A stretch of DNA of 64,000 bases from Tenacibaculum sp. M341. Its GTDB lineage: Bacteria; Bacteroidota; Bacteroidia; Flavobacteriales; Flavobacteriaceae. The first letter of the stretch is position 1. The number at the start of each line of letters is the position of its first letter. Position numbers and translations under genes: made by a program. Where the stretch lies: positions 54,144 through 118,143 of the forward strand of contig NZ_SJXJ01000014.1 in the NCBI RefSeq assembly GCF_004337695.1. The letters run 5' to 3'. Under the pieces are notes generated by a model that saw only the letters and a list, made by a program, of their open reading frames with translations, was not told the origin of the DNA and did no database searches. Shown here piece by piece: positions 16,460 through 24,048 of this stretch.

Positions 16460-18556
16460 TTAGTTTAATAATTGAAAAACAATAAATGCCGATACGTATG
16501 CTAAAACTCCCATTCCTATTAACTGATACATTGCCCATTTCCAACTTCTAGTTTCACGTTTTACAATAGCAACAGTAGCCATACATTGCATGGCAAATGC
16601 ATAAAAAATAAGTAAAGACATACCTGTAGCAAAATCGAATCTTTTTTTACCAGTTTCAGGATTAATCTCAGCTTCCATGCGTTCTTTAATTGTGTTTTCA
16701 TCTTCAACACCTTCAATACTATAAATAGTAGCCAGTGTACCAACAAAAACTTCTCTGGCGGCAAACGAAGTAATTAAACCAATTCCAATTTTCCAATCAT
16801 AACCTAATGGTTTAACAACAGGTTCTATTGTTTTACCAGCAATACCAATGTAAGAGTTTTCTAATTGAGCAGAGGCTACTTTTTGTTGCATCTCATCCTC
16901 AGTTAAATTGGCGTTAGCAATGTTTTCAATAACGGTTTTTTCTGCATTATCAAATGAAGCAGGACCATTGGTAGCTAAAAACCATAAAATAATAGAGATA
17001 GCTAAAATAATTTTACCAGCCTCTAAAACGAAACTTTTTGTTTTTTCAAAAACCTCTAAAAATACATTCTTAAAAGAAGGCATTTTATAATCGGGCATTT
17101 CTATAACAAAGAATGATTTGCTTTTTACCTTAAGTGTTTTGTGTAAAATAAAGGCAGCTAAAACAGCAGAACCAAAGCCAAGAAGGTATAATCCAAGCAT
17201 AGTTAAACCTTGCAAGTTAAAAAAGGCGAAAACTTTTTTGCTTGGAATTATAATGGCAATTAAAATTGCATATACAGGTAATCTAGCAGCACAAGTCGTA
17301 AATGGAGTTACTAAAATGGTAATTAAACGTTCTTTCCAGCCAGAAATAGTTCTTGTAGCCATAACTGCAGGAATAGCACAAGCAGTTCCGGAAATTAAAG
17401 GAATAACTCCTTTACCACTCATACCAAAACGACGCATAATTTTGTCCATCAAAAAGACAACTCTACTCATGTAACCAGTTTCTTCTAAAATGGCTATTAG
17501 GGCAAATAATATGACTATTTGTGGAATAAAAATAACAACACCTCCAATACCAGGAATAATTCCGTCTGTTAGCAAGTCTGTAAACATTCCCTCAGGCAAT
17601 AATGTTTTTGTGTACTCAGCAAAATCGCCAAAAAAGCCATCAATAAAATCCATAGGTCCTGTTGCCCAGTCAAAAATAGCTTGAAAAACAAGTAATAAAA
17701 TTCCGAAGAAAATTAAATACCCAAATATTTTATGTGTAAAAATTTTGTCTAGTTTACTTCTTAAATCAGTAGCTTTTTTAGTGTCTACTGTGTAAGTTCT
17801 TTTTAAGATTTCATTAATCTTTTGATACCTGTAAATAGTCTCTTTATGTTGGTATCGTTTTATTTTTGAAACATCATGAGAGAACTCTTCGAAGTTAGAT
17901 TTCTTTTCATCTGAAAACTGCTGTTGCGTTAATGATAACCAGATGTCATACAAAGATTCTTCAGGACTTGTATTTTGAAGATTTTCAAAATATTCACGAT
18001 CTACTTTATGTGCAATCTTTGTGAAATTGCTAACAGATGGAAGCGATTCAAAATCAGCAATAGTCTGTTTTAAAGTATCAATCCCTTTATTTTTCTTAGC
18101 AGAAATTAAAACAACTTTAGTATGTAATTCTTTTTCAAGTGTAGCAGTATCAATAGAAATTCCTTTTTTCTCCATTTGATCAGCCATATTTATAGCTAAT
18201 ATTGTTGGAACACCAATATCTTGAATTTGAGAAAAAAGTAATAAGTTCCTTTTTAAATTTTCAGCATCGGTCACTACTAAAATTACATCAGGATAACTTT
18301 CGTTATTAGCGTTTTGTAATACTTGTAATACCACACTTTCATCTAAAGAAGTCGGATTTATACTGTAGGTACCAGGTAAATCTGTAACAATAGCTTCAGT
18401 ATCTGTACTTAATGAGCAAGTTCCTTCTTTTTTATCTACAGTAATACCAGGATAATTTCCTACTTTTTGTTTTAAACCAGTTAGTTGATTAAATAACGAA
18501 GTTTTACCTGTGTTAGGATTACCAATTAATGATACTTTAATCTTTTTTTTATTCAT
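16460..18556 (-). CDS. feoB: Ferrous iron transport protein B
   Basis: 698 residues. The N-terminal G domain is complete: P-loop GNPNTGKTS (12-20), DLPGTYS (59-65) and NMAD near 122. A helical GDI-like region follows to about residue 270, then a polytopic membrane domain with both gate regions (SGTACAIPAVMATRTI and TPFTTCAARLPVY), each keeping its Cys. FeoB imports Fe2+ across the inner membrane in a GTP-dependent way. It is shorter than the 770-residue E. coli protein, as is usual in Bacteroidota where FeoA is separate. Its ATG overlaps the feoA stop by 8 bases, indicating translational coupling, and the Cys-rich microprotein follows directly. Confidence 0.97.
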   Translation of the reverse strand: MNKKKIKVSLIGNPNTGKTSLFNQLTGLKQKVGNYPGITVDKKEGTCSLSTDTEAIVTDLPGTYSINPTSLDESVVLQVLQNANNESYPDVILVVTDAENLKRNLLLFSQIQDIGVPTILAINMADQMEKKGISIDTATLEKELHTKVVLISAKKNKGIDTLKQTIADFESLPSVSNFTKIAHKVDREYFENLQNTSPEESLYDIWLSLTQQQFSDEKKSNFEEFSHDVSKIKRYQHKETIYRYQKINEILKRTYTVDTKKATDLRSKLDKIFTHKIFGYLIFFGILLLVFQAIFDWATGPMDFIDGFFGDFAEYTKTLLPEGMFTDLLTDGIIPGIGGVVIFIPQIVILFALIAILEETGYMSRVVFLMDKIMRRFGMSGKGVIPLISGTACAIPAVMATRTISGWKERLITILVTPFTTCAARLPVYAILIAIIIPSKKVFAFFNLQGLTMLGLYLLGFGSAVLAAFILHKTLKVKSKSFFVIEMPDYKMPSFKNVFLEVFEKTKSFVLEAGKIILAISIILWFLATNGPASFDNAEKTVIENIANANLTEDEMQQKVASAQLENSYIGIAGKTIEPVVKPLGYDWKIGIGLITSFAAREVFVGTLATIYSIEGVEDENTIKERMEAEINPETGKKRFDFATGMSLLIFYAFAMQCMATVAIVKRETRSWKWAMYQLIGMGVLAYVSAFIVFQLLN

Positions 18557-18785
18557 TTAAATTATCGTTCGTAATTTTAATAATAGCTGCAATTTCTTTT
18601 CGAATTGCCAAATGACTTCCGTTTATATTAATATACAAAGGATCATTAAATGGTGCTATTTGAATTAAAGAAACTTCTGCCCCAGGTATGCAACCCATTT
18701 CTAATAATTTTAGTGGAATATTATGCAAGCTTTCTTCAGAAATAATTGCCGATTCACCAATACGTAAAGATGCTATTGTACTCAA
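18549..18785 (-). CDS. feoA: Ferrous iron transport protein A
   Basis: 78 residues forming one SH3-like FeoA domain: SLRIGESAIISEES, then LLEMGCIPGAEVSLIQIAPFNDPLYININGSHLAIRKEIAAII, which carries the family's L-x-E-M-G and A-I-R-K-x-x-A signatures. FeoA is a small cytoplasmic protein that modulates FeoB. The gene overlaps feoB by 8 bases and heads the feoA-feoB-microprotein operon. Its leader is short and holds a GC-rich hairpin followed by a T-run 16 bases before the ATG. Iron-responsive control is expected for this operon, but I could not find a convincing Fur box. Confidence 0.95.
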   Translation of the reverse strand: MSTIASLRIGESAIISEESLHNIPLKLLEMGCIPGAEVSLIQIAPFNDPLYININGSHLAIRKEIAAIIKITNDNLNE

Positions 18786-18800
18786 AAATAAATAGATTTA

Positions 18801-18828
18801 AGAAAAAGAATCCCGCAGAAGCGGGATT
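18801..18828 (-). terminator. Terminator-like hairpin in the feoA leader
   Basis: AATCCCGC (18809-18816) pairs with GCGGGATT (18821-18828) around a 4-base loop, and on the minus strand it is followed by CTTTTTCT. This is the form of an intrinsic terminator, placed between the candidate feoA promoter and the feoA ATG. No minus-strand gene lies upstream to be terminated, because holB is divergent. Confidence 0.55.
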
Positions 18829-18838
18829 AATTAAAAAG

Positions 18839-18846
18839 CAAAGATA
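18839..18846 (-). promoter_or_regulatory. Candidate -7 box for feoAB
   Basis: On the minus strand this reads TATCTTTG, an exact TAnnTTTG match. The implied start of transcription (about 18834) would place the GC-rich hairpin at the very 5' end of the feoA message. It lies back to back with the holB promoter at 18899. Confidence 0.55.
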
Positions 18847-18898
18847 CTAAATTAGAACGATTCTAAAGAGTTAGTTTTTTCAACACCTTAGTAACTTG

Positions 18899-18906
18899 TA
18901 TCTTTG
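18899..18906 (+). promoter_or_regulatory. Candidate -7 box abutting the holB start codon
   Basis: TATCTTTG matches TAnnTTTG and ends 4 bases before ATG 18911. With usual spacing, transcription would begin at or next to the A of the start codon, giving a leaderless or nearly leaderless mRNA. No TTTG is seen at -33. Confidence 0.55.
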
Positions 18907-18910
18907 TTGC

Positions 18911-20053
18911 ATGACATTTGATGAAATTATAGGTCAGGAGCACATAAAAAAGCATCTGTTAAAATCTACAGAAAACGGAAGAATACCTCATGCACAACTT
19001 TTTGTAGGTAAAGAAGGAAGTGGAACACTTTCTATGGCAATTGCATATGCTCAAATGCTATTGTGTAATTTTTCTAATGATAAAGAGGCTTGTAATATAA
19101 AGTGTAATAAATTACAGCATCCCGATTTACATTTTGTTTTTCCTGTAACAACCAACGATTCTGTTAAAAAACATCCTATTAGTGATTTGTTTTTAGAAGA
19201 TTGGAGAAGGTTTATAGAAAAAACACCTTACGGTGGTTTGTATGATTGGTTGAAGTTTATTGGTGTTGAAAATAAACAAGGGCAAATTGGTGTTGATGAA
19301 GCGGAGGAAGTAGTTAAAAAATTATCATTAAAATCTTATGAAGGAGGTTTTAAAGTGATGATTATTTGGATGGCAGAAAAATTAAATACTGCTGCTTCAA
19401 ATAAACTATTAAAATTGATAGAAGAACCGCCATCTAAAACCATATTTATATTGGTTACTGAAGATGAAGGAAAGATAATTAATACTATAAAGTCGAGATG
19501 TCAGGCATTACATTTTCCATCTTTAAGTGAAAATGATATTGCAACAGCTTTAACTGAAAAAGAAAGTGTGGCATCTAATAATGCTTTGCGAGTTGCTCAG
19601 CAAAGTGAAGGAAATTATAATAAGGCGTTGCATTTATTGCATAACGATTCTAACGATTTAATTTTTGAAGAATGGTTTATTGTTTGGATTAGAAGTGCTT
19701 TTAAAGCCAAAGGAAACGCAGCTGTTATTCAAGATTTAATAGGTTGGAGTGAAACAATCGCAAAATCGGGTAGAGAAACTCAAAAACAATTTATTCAGTA
19801 TTGTTTGCAGTTTTTTAGACAAGCATTGTTATTAAATTATGGAACACCAGATTTGGTTTTTTTATCACCACAAACAGCAAACTTTAAGCTAGAAAAGTTT
19901 GCTCCGTTTATACACAGTGGAAATATACTAACTATTGAAAAAGAGTTGAATGATGCTCAATATCATATAGAAAGAAATGGTAATGCTAAAATAATTTTGT
20001 TAGATTTATCAATAAAATTAACTCGATTGTTACACACAAAAGAGGCTTCTTAA
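18911..20053 (+). CDS. holB: DNA polymerase III delta' subunit (clamp loader)
   Basis: 380 residues from ATG 18911; the frame also opens at TTG 18896, but that lies upstream of the promoter box. The sequence has a clamp-loader AAA+ fold: MTFDEIIGQEHIKKHL opening, a degenerate P-loop region (VGKEGSGTLS, lacking the catalytic Lys of true Walker A, as usual for delta'), Cys residues in the Zn-finger area (C-x-x-x-C around ACNIKC), KLLKLIEEPPSKTIFILVT, and the SRC motif in IKSRCQALHF that supplies an arginine finger. The subunit loads the sliding clamp at replication forks. It heads a run with a lipoprotein, a histidine kinase and an enoyl-CoA hydratase at gaps of 10, 3 and 7 bases. Confidence 0.9.
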   Translation: MTFDEIIGQEHIKKHLLKSTENGRIPHAQLFVGKEGSGTLSMAIAYAQMLLCNFSNDKEACNIKCNKLQHPDLHFVFPVTTNDSVKKHPISDLFLEDWRRFIEKTPYGGLYDWLKFIGVENKQGQIGVDEAEEVVKKLSLKSYEGGFKVMIIWMAEKLNTAASNKLLKLIEEPPSKTIFILVTEDEGKIINTIKSRCQALHFPSLSENDIATALTEKESVASNNALRVAQQSEGNYNKALHLLHNDSNDLIFEEWFIVWIRSAFKAKGNAAVIQDLIGWSETIAKSGRETQKQFIQYCLQFFRQALLLNYGTPDLVFLSPQTANFKLEKFAPFIHSGNILTIEKELNDAQYHIERNGNAKIILLDLSIKLTRLLHTKEAS

Positions 20054-20063
20054 ATAAACGATT

Positions 20064-20576
20064 ATGAACATAAAATTTGTAGTGCCAGTATTGCTTTTTG
20101 GATTGATTTTTGTTGCTTGTAAACAAGAAAATAAAACCAATACGTTGAAAACAACCAAAGAGGAAACAAAAGAAAATACAATGGTGCCGTTAAAAGATTT
20201 TATGATTGGTAATTGGGAAACTACTTACATTAAAATCGACTATAAAACATTTCAAAAATCAGACAGTTCGTATGTTTTTGAAGATGATTTTAGTAAACCA
20301 AATACCGGAAGAGCTCAATCAAAATATAATGAAGATGGCACTTTTACTGCTTGGTTTAAGCAACCAGATGGCTCTAAAGTTGGAGAAACTAAAGGGACTT
20401 GGAAAACGAAAGGTGATAGTTTGTATACAGATTATTCATATGGAGGAAAACAAGTACAAGCATGGTATGTAATACAGCAGGTATCTGAAGGTTTTGAAGG
20501 AAAGGTAATCTATGACTGGGATAATGATACTGAGTATGATGATGCCTTGTTTATGAAATCGAAAAAAATCAAATAA
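20064..20576 (+). CDS. Lipocalin-like lipoprotein of unknown function
   Basis: 170 residues with a lipoprotein signal ending IFVAC (Cys 19). After a Lys/Thr/Glu-rich linker, the mature domain begins MIGNWETTYIKIDYK and runs as antiparallel strands (GTFTAWFKQPDGSKVGETKGTWKTKGDSLYTDYSYGG), the G-x-W opening and GTW strand typical of small calycin/lipocalin-like domains in Bacteroidota. It probably sits in the inner leaflet of the outer membrane facing the periplasm, or at the surface. No ligand can be assigned. It follows holB by 10 bases and precedes the histidine kinase by 3, so it is part of that operon, which does not by itself reveal a role. Confidence 0.65.
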   Translation: MNIKFVVPVLLFGLIFVACKQENKTNTLKTTKEETKENTMVPLKDFMIGNWETTYIKIDYKTFQKSDSSYVFEDDFSKPNTGRAQSKYNEDGTFTAWFKQPDGSKVGETKGTWKTKGDSLYTDYSYGGKQVQAWYVIQQVSEGFEGKVIYDWDNDTEYDDALFMKSKKIK

Positions 20577-20579
20577 ATT

Positions 20580-22040
20580 GTGTTAAAACTGAGTAATATA
20601 TCTCTAAGGATAAGAATCTTCTTATCAATGATACTACTGGTATTGGTAGCTTCTATATTAATTGTTACCGTAACTATTTATCAGTACGATGAACAAACTA
20701 AAGACTATAATTTATTGCGCTTTGGAAGAAAAGAAAGTGCAACTAGGCATAATATAGATATTGAACTAAAGAGGAAAACAACCTATTTGGTAACTACAGA
20801 GAACTTATCTAAAATTTTTCAAGATAGAATATATGAAATAGCCAACGTTCATAACTTAACAATTACAATGTACGACATGAACGGAAAATTGTTAAAATCA
20901 TCTATTCCGTATAGTTTTGAAGCTGTTGATGAAACTCCCTTAGCTAAAAACGTAGTGGTAGAGCTAGCAAACAGTTCTGATTATAGAATTTTAAGAACTA
21001 AAAGAGTTGGTGATATTACCTACCAATCTTCATACACTTACATTAATGATCCTAGATTTAAGAGAATAGGAATTTTAGAGTTGAAAATTGCTCAAAATAA
21101 CGAAGAGCAAAAGAAGGAATTGAAAGAGTTTATGGCAAGGCTTTTATTGGTGTATGTCTTAATGTTTATAGCAGCTATAGCATTAGCATATTTCTTGTCG
21201 AGCTATATTACTAGATCTATTCAAACTATTTCAGAAAAAATAAAAGAAACCAGATTAAATAAGCGAAACGAAAAAATTACATTAAACGCAGCAAGTTCAG
21301 AAATTAATTCATTAGTTGCAGCTTATAATAATATGATAGATCAGCTTGAAGATAGTGCTGTGAAACTAGCTCAAAGTGAAAGAGAGCAAGCCTGGAGAGA
21401 AATGGCAAAGCAAGTAGCGCATGAAATTAAAAATCCATTAACACCAATGCGTTTAACGGTACAAAGTTTCCTTAGAAAATTTGATCCTACAGATGAAAGA
21501 ATTAGAGAAAAAATAGCTGAGTATAGTGAAACTTTAATTCAGCAAATAGATGTTATGAGTTCTATTGCTTCTGCTTTTTCTGATTTTGCCAAAATGCCTA
21601 CTCAAAGAAAAGAGAATTTAGATGTAATTGATGTAGTTAAACATGCAATTGATATTTTTAATGAAGATTACATACATTATTTGCCTGAAGAGAAATCATT
21701 AAATGCATTTTTAGATAAAACACAGCTAATTCGTATTATAACTAATTTAGTGAAAAATGCTACTCAGGCAATGAAATCTGGTGAGCAATCTCCTGAAATA
21801 GAGGTAAGAGTAAAGTCAGATGGTAATAATGTAATGATTACAGTTTCTGATAATGGTAAAGGAATTGAAGAAGAGAATAAGAAATTGATTTTTGAGCCTA
21901 AGTTTACCACTAAAACAAGTGGAATGGGATTAGGTTTACCTATGATAAAAAACATTATAGAAGCATATAATGGTACTATAACTTTTTCTTCAACACTTGG
22001 TGTAGGAACAGTTTTTACCGTAATTTTACCAAAAACATAA
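20580..22040 (+). CDS. Membrane sensor histidine kinase (NtrY-like)
   Basis: 486 residues, starting with GTG at 20580, 3 bases after the lipoprotein stop. Two membrane helices (about 10-34 and 187-210) flank a periplasmic sensor region of about 150 residues. A HAMP-like linker follows (211-262), then the HisKA site MAKQVAHEIKNPLTPM with phospho-acceptor His 281. ATP-binding motifs: N box around Asn 393 (NLVKNATQAM), G1 DNGKG (424-428) and G2 GMGLGL (448-453). It should autophosphorylate and signal to an unlinked response regulator, as no regulator gene is adjacent. The LPLT-like NPLTPM sequence after the His is the NtrY-type variant. The sensed signal is unknown. Confidence 0.88.
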   Translation: MLKLSNISLRIRIFLSMILLVLVASILIVTVTIYQYDEQTKDYNLLRFGRKESATRHNIDIELKRKTTYLVTTENLSKIFQDRIYEIANVHNLTITMYDMNGKLLKSSIPYSFEAVDETPLAKNVVVELANSSDYRILRTKRVGDITYQSSYTYINDPRFKRIGILELKIAQNNEEQKKELKEFMARLLLVYVLMFIAAIALAYFLSSYITRSIQTISEKIKETRLNKRNEKITLNAASSEINSLVAAYNNMIDQLEDSAVKLAQSEREQAWREMAKQVAHEIKNPLTPMRLTVQSFLRKFDPTDERIREKIAEYSETLIQQIDVMSSIASAFSDFAKMPTQRKENLDVIDVVKHAIDIFNEDYIHYLPEEKSLNAFLDKTQLIRIITNLVKNATQAMKSGEQSPEIEVRVKSDGNNVMITVSDNGKGIEEENKKLIFEPKFTTKTSGMGLGLPMIKNIIEAYNGTITFSSTLGVGTVFTVILPKT

Positions 22041-22047
22041 CTTTTTC

Positions 22048-22830
22048 ATGGAATTCGAAAACATTTTAGTAGCAAAACAAGACTATTTAGCTACTGTAAC
22101 GATAAACAGACCAAAAAAATTAAATGCTTTAAACAAAGCAACTATTGAAGAGCTTCACAATGCTTTTAAAGCATTAAATGATGATGCATCTGTAAAGGTT
22201 ATTTTACTTACAGGAAGTGGAGAAAAGGCTTTTGTGGCTGGTGCAGATATCTCTGAATTTGCTCATTTTTCAGTAGAAGATGGTGGTAGATTAGCAGCAA
22301 AAGGACAAGAACTATTATTTGATTTTGTAGAAAATTTATCTACTCCAGTAATTGCTTTAGTAAACGGATTTGCATTAGGTGGTGGTTTAGAGTTAGCTAT
22401 GGCTTGCCATTTTAGAATAGCTTCTGATAATGCAAGAATGGGATTGCCTGAAACATCATTAGGAGTAATTCCTGGATATGGAGGAACTCAAAGATTACCT
22501 CAATTAATAGGAAAGGGGAAAGCAATGGAATTGGTAATGACTGCGGGTATGATAAATGCAGAAGAAGCTAAAGAATATGGTTTAGTAAACTATGTAGTTA
22601 CTCAAGAGGAGTTATTGCCTTTAGGAGAAAAAATAGCAAGTAAAATAGTTAGAAATTCATCTGTAGCTATTAGCAAAGCAATTACAGCTATAAACTCTGG
22701 ATTTAAAGATGGAGTTAATGGTTACGAGTCTGAAATTAATGAATTTGGAGCTTGTTTTGGAACTGAAGATTTTAAAGAAGGTACAACAGCATTTTTAGAA
22801 AAAAGAAAACCAGATTTTCCAAACAAATAG
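22048..22830 (+). CDS. Enoyl-CoA hydratase (crotonase family)
   Basis: 260 residues, standard crotonase length. The oxyanion-hole segments AFVAGADISEF and GFALGGGLELAMAC are intact, and both catalytic glutamates of true hydratases are present with the right 20-residue spacing: Glu 115 in GGGLELA and Glu 135 in GLPETSLG. GVIPGYGGTQRL follows. It is therefore likely a genuine hydratase that adds water to short-chain trans-2-enoyl-CoA in fatty-acid or amino-acid breakdown. The exact substrate cannot be told. It starts 7 bases after the histidine kinase stop and is the last gene before the terminator at 22853. Confidence 0.9.
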   Translation: MEFENILVAKQDYLATVTINRPKKLNALNKATIEELHNAFKALNDDASVKVILLTGSGEKAFVAGADISEFAHFSVEDGGRLAAKGQELLFDFVENLSTPVIALVNGFALGGGLELAMACHFRIASDNARMGLPETSLGVIPGYGGTQRLPQLIGKGKAMELVMTAGMINAEEAKEYGLVNYVVTQEELLPLGEKIASKIVRNSSVAISKAITAINSGFKDGVNGYESEINEFGACFGTEDFKEGTTAFLEKRKPDFPNK

Positions 22831-23295
22831 TATTACAAACAATACATACAATAAAACAGTTTAAAAAGCCATTTTTTAAACTGTTTTTTGTTTTAGTAAA
22901 TTTCGTTAAAAATTAAAAAACAGATGGTGATTTCATTAAGTATCAGATAAAATGAGTTATGAATTTTCTGTTTCATTTTCTAAATACATCTTTTTTGGTA
23001 AGTTGAGTTTGTTTTTTGTGAAAAAGTATACTTTTTAGGCAAAATAAAATGAGTTAACTACTTTTTTTGTTTCTTATTATAGAAGATTTTCAATTTTTTC
23101 ATAAAAAAAAGTTAAAATTTTTTATGAAAAATGAAACGACTCAAGTTTAAAAAATAGATTAATTTCAAAAAAATAGCTTATTTCCCAATAAAAAATGAAA
23201 TTTTCGTAAAAACATGGTGAGGGTAAAAAAAAAGCCTCTTTTTTGTATGAATGGTAGTTTTTTTTGTATAAATTGCAGAAATTAACTTTTCAACC
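22831..23295. other. Long AT-rich intergenic region before the LytTR regulator
   Basis: 465 bases without a credible gene. It holds the terminator at 22853-22889 and then very AT-rich sequence with long A and T tracts. The 13-base sequence ATAAAATGAGTTA occurs twice, at 22947-22959 and 23044-23056. No clear TAnnTTTG box is seen on either strand, so the promoter of the regulator gene is unidentified. Confidence 0.6.
22853..22889 (+). terminator. Terminator of the holB-hydratase operon
   Basis: A perfect 15-base-pair stem, 22853-22867 with 22873-22887, around a 5-base loop, followed by further T residues. It begins 22 bases after the hydratase stop. Confidence 0.85.
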
Positions 23296-24039
23296 ATGTT
23301 AAAAGCTATTATAGTAGATGATGAAGACAAAGCAATTAAGAGTTTGTCTTGGGAACTTTCCAATTTCAACGATGAGGTTGAAATATTATCTACTTTCACA
23401 AATCCACACAGAGCTTTAGAATTTATTGATAATAACAAAATAGATTGTTTGTTTCTAGATATTGAAATGCCAACGATGGATGGTTTTCAGTTTATTGAAA
23501 AATTACCAAAAAAAGATTTTGCTATTGTAATAACAACTGCTTACAATGAGTACGCAATTAAGGCATTAAAGCAAGAGGCTATCGATTATCTTTTAAAGCC
23601 AGTTGATACTGATGATTTAGAGCAAAGTTTAAAGAAAATTACAAAGTTTGCTAAAAGAGTATCTGATGTTGATACCAATGAAAAATTTGAAAAAATACTA
23701 TTTAGTTTTAATCAGAGATTAGAAGAAAAAAAGATAGTAATTAATGCTGACGGTAGGCTTTTGTTTTTGAAAGCCGAGGAAATATTATGTGTTGAATCTG
23801 ATGGTAACTATAGTTCTATACATACGGTTGATGGTAAGAAAATTGTAGTAACAAAAAAGTTAAAAGAGGTTAATAGTATTCTTCCTGGTAAACAGTTTTT
23901 TAGAATTCATAACTCTTACATTATCAATTTAGATAAGGTAAAAGAGTATTACAAAACAGATGGTTATGTGATTTTAGAAAAAAATCATAAAATACCAGTA
24001 TCTCGCCAGAAAAAATCAGAGTTTTTAGATAAATTTTAA
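23296..24039 (+). CDS. LytTR-family response regulator
   Basis: 247 residues. The receiver domain spans 1-120, with the acidic pair DDE at 8-10, phospho-acceptor Asp 55 (CLFLDIEMPTMDGF), a conserved Thr/Ala switch (VITTAYNEYAIKA) and Lys 105-region KPVDTDDL. The LytTR DNA-binding domain occupies about 145-247 (LFLKAEEILCVESDGNYSSIHT, then FFRIHNSYIINLDKVKEY and PVSRQKKSEF). This family binds imperfect direct repeats and often controls envelope or motility genes. The histidine kinase gene starts 9 bases downstream, so the two form a two-component system. The long upstream region carries a 13-base direct repeat that could be a target site. Confidence 0.93.
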   Translation: MLKAIIVDDEDKAIKSLSWELSNFNDEVEILSTFTNPHRALEFIDNNKIDCLFLDIEMPTMDGFQFIEKLPKKDFAIVITTAYNEYAIKALKQEAIDYLLKPVDTDDLEQSLKKITKFAKRVSDVDTNEKFEKILFSFNQRLEEKKIVINADGRLLFLKAEEILCVESDGNYSSIHTVDGKKIVVTKKLKEVNSILPGKQFFRIHNSYIINLDKVKEYYKTDGYVILEKNHKIPVSRQKKSEFLDKF

Positions 24040-24048
24040 TACAGATTA

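Noticed and set aside
16908-17684. Several ORFs of 60-118 codons antisense to feoB
   Set aside because: They mirror the hydrophobic segments of feoB, lack promoters and resemble no family; they are strand shadows.
18829-18898. Fur-box search between feoA and holB
   Set aside because: No convincing inverted 7-1-7 pattern is present, so iron-dependent control cannot be claimed from sequence.
23178-23438. 86-codon minus-strand ORF over the LytTR gene start
   Set aside because: It overlaps the receiver domain codons and continues into the A/T-tract region; the translation is Lys/Phe/Ser-rich noise.
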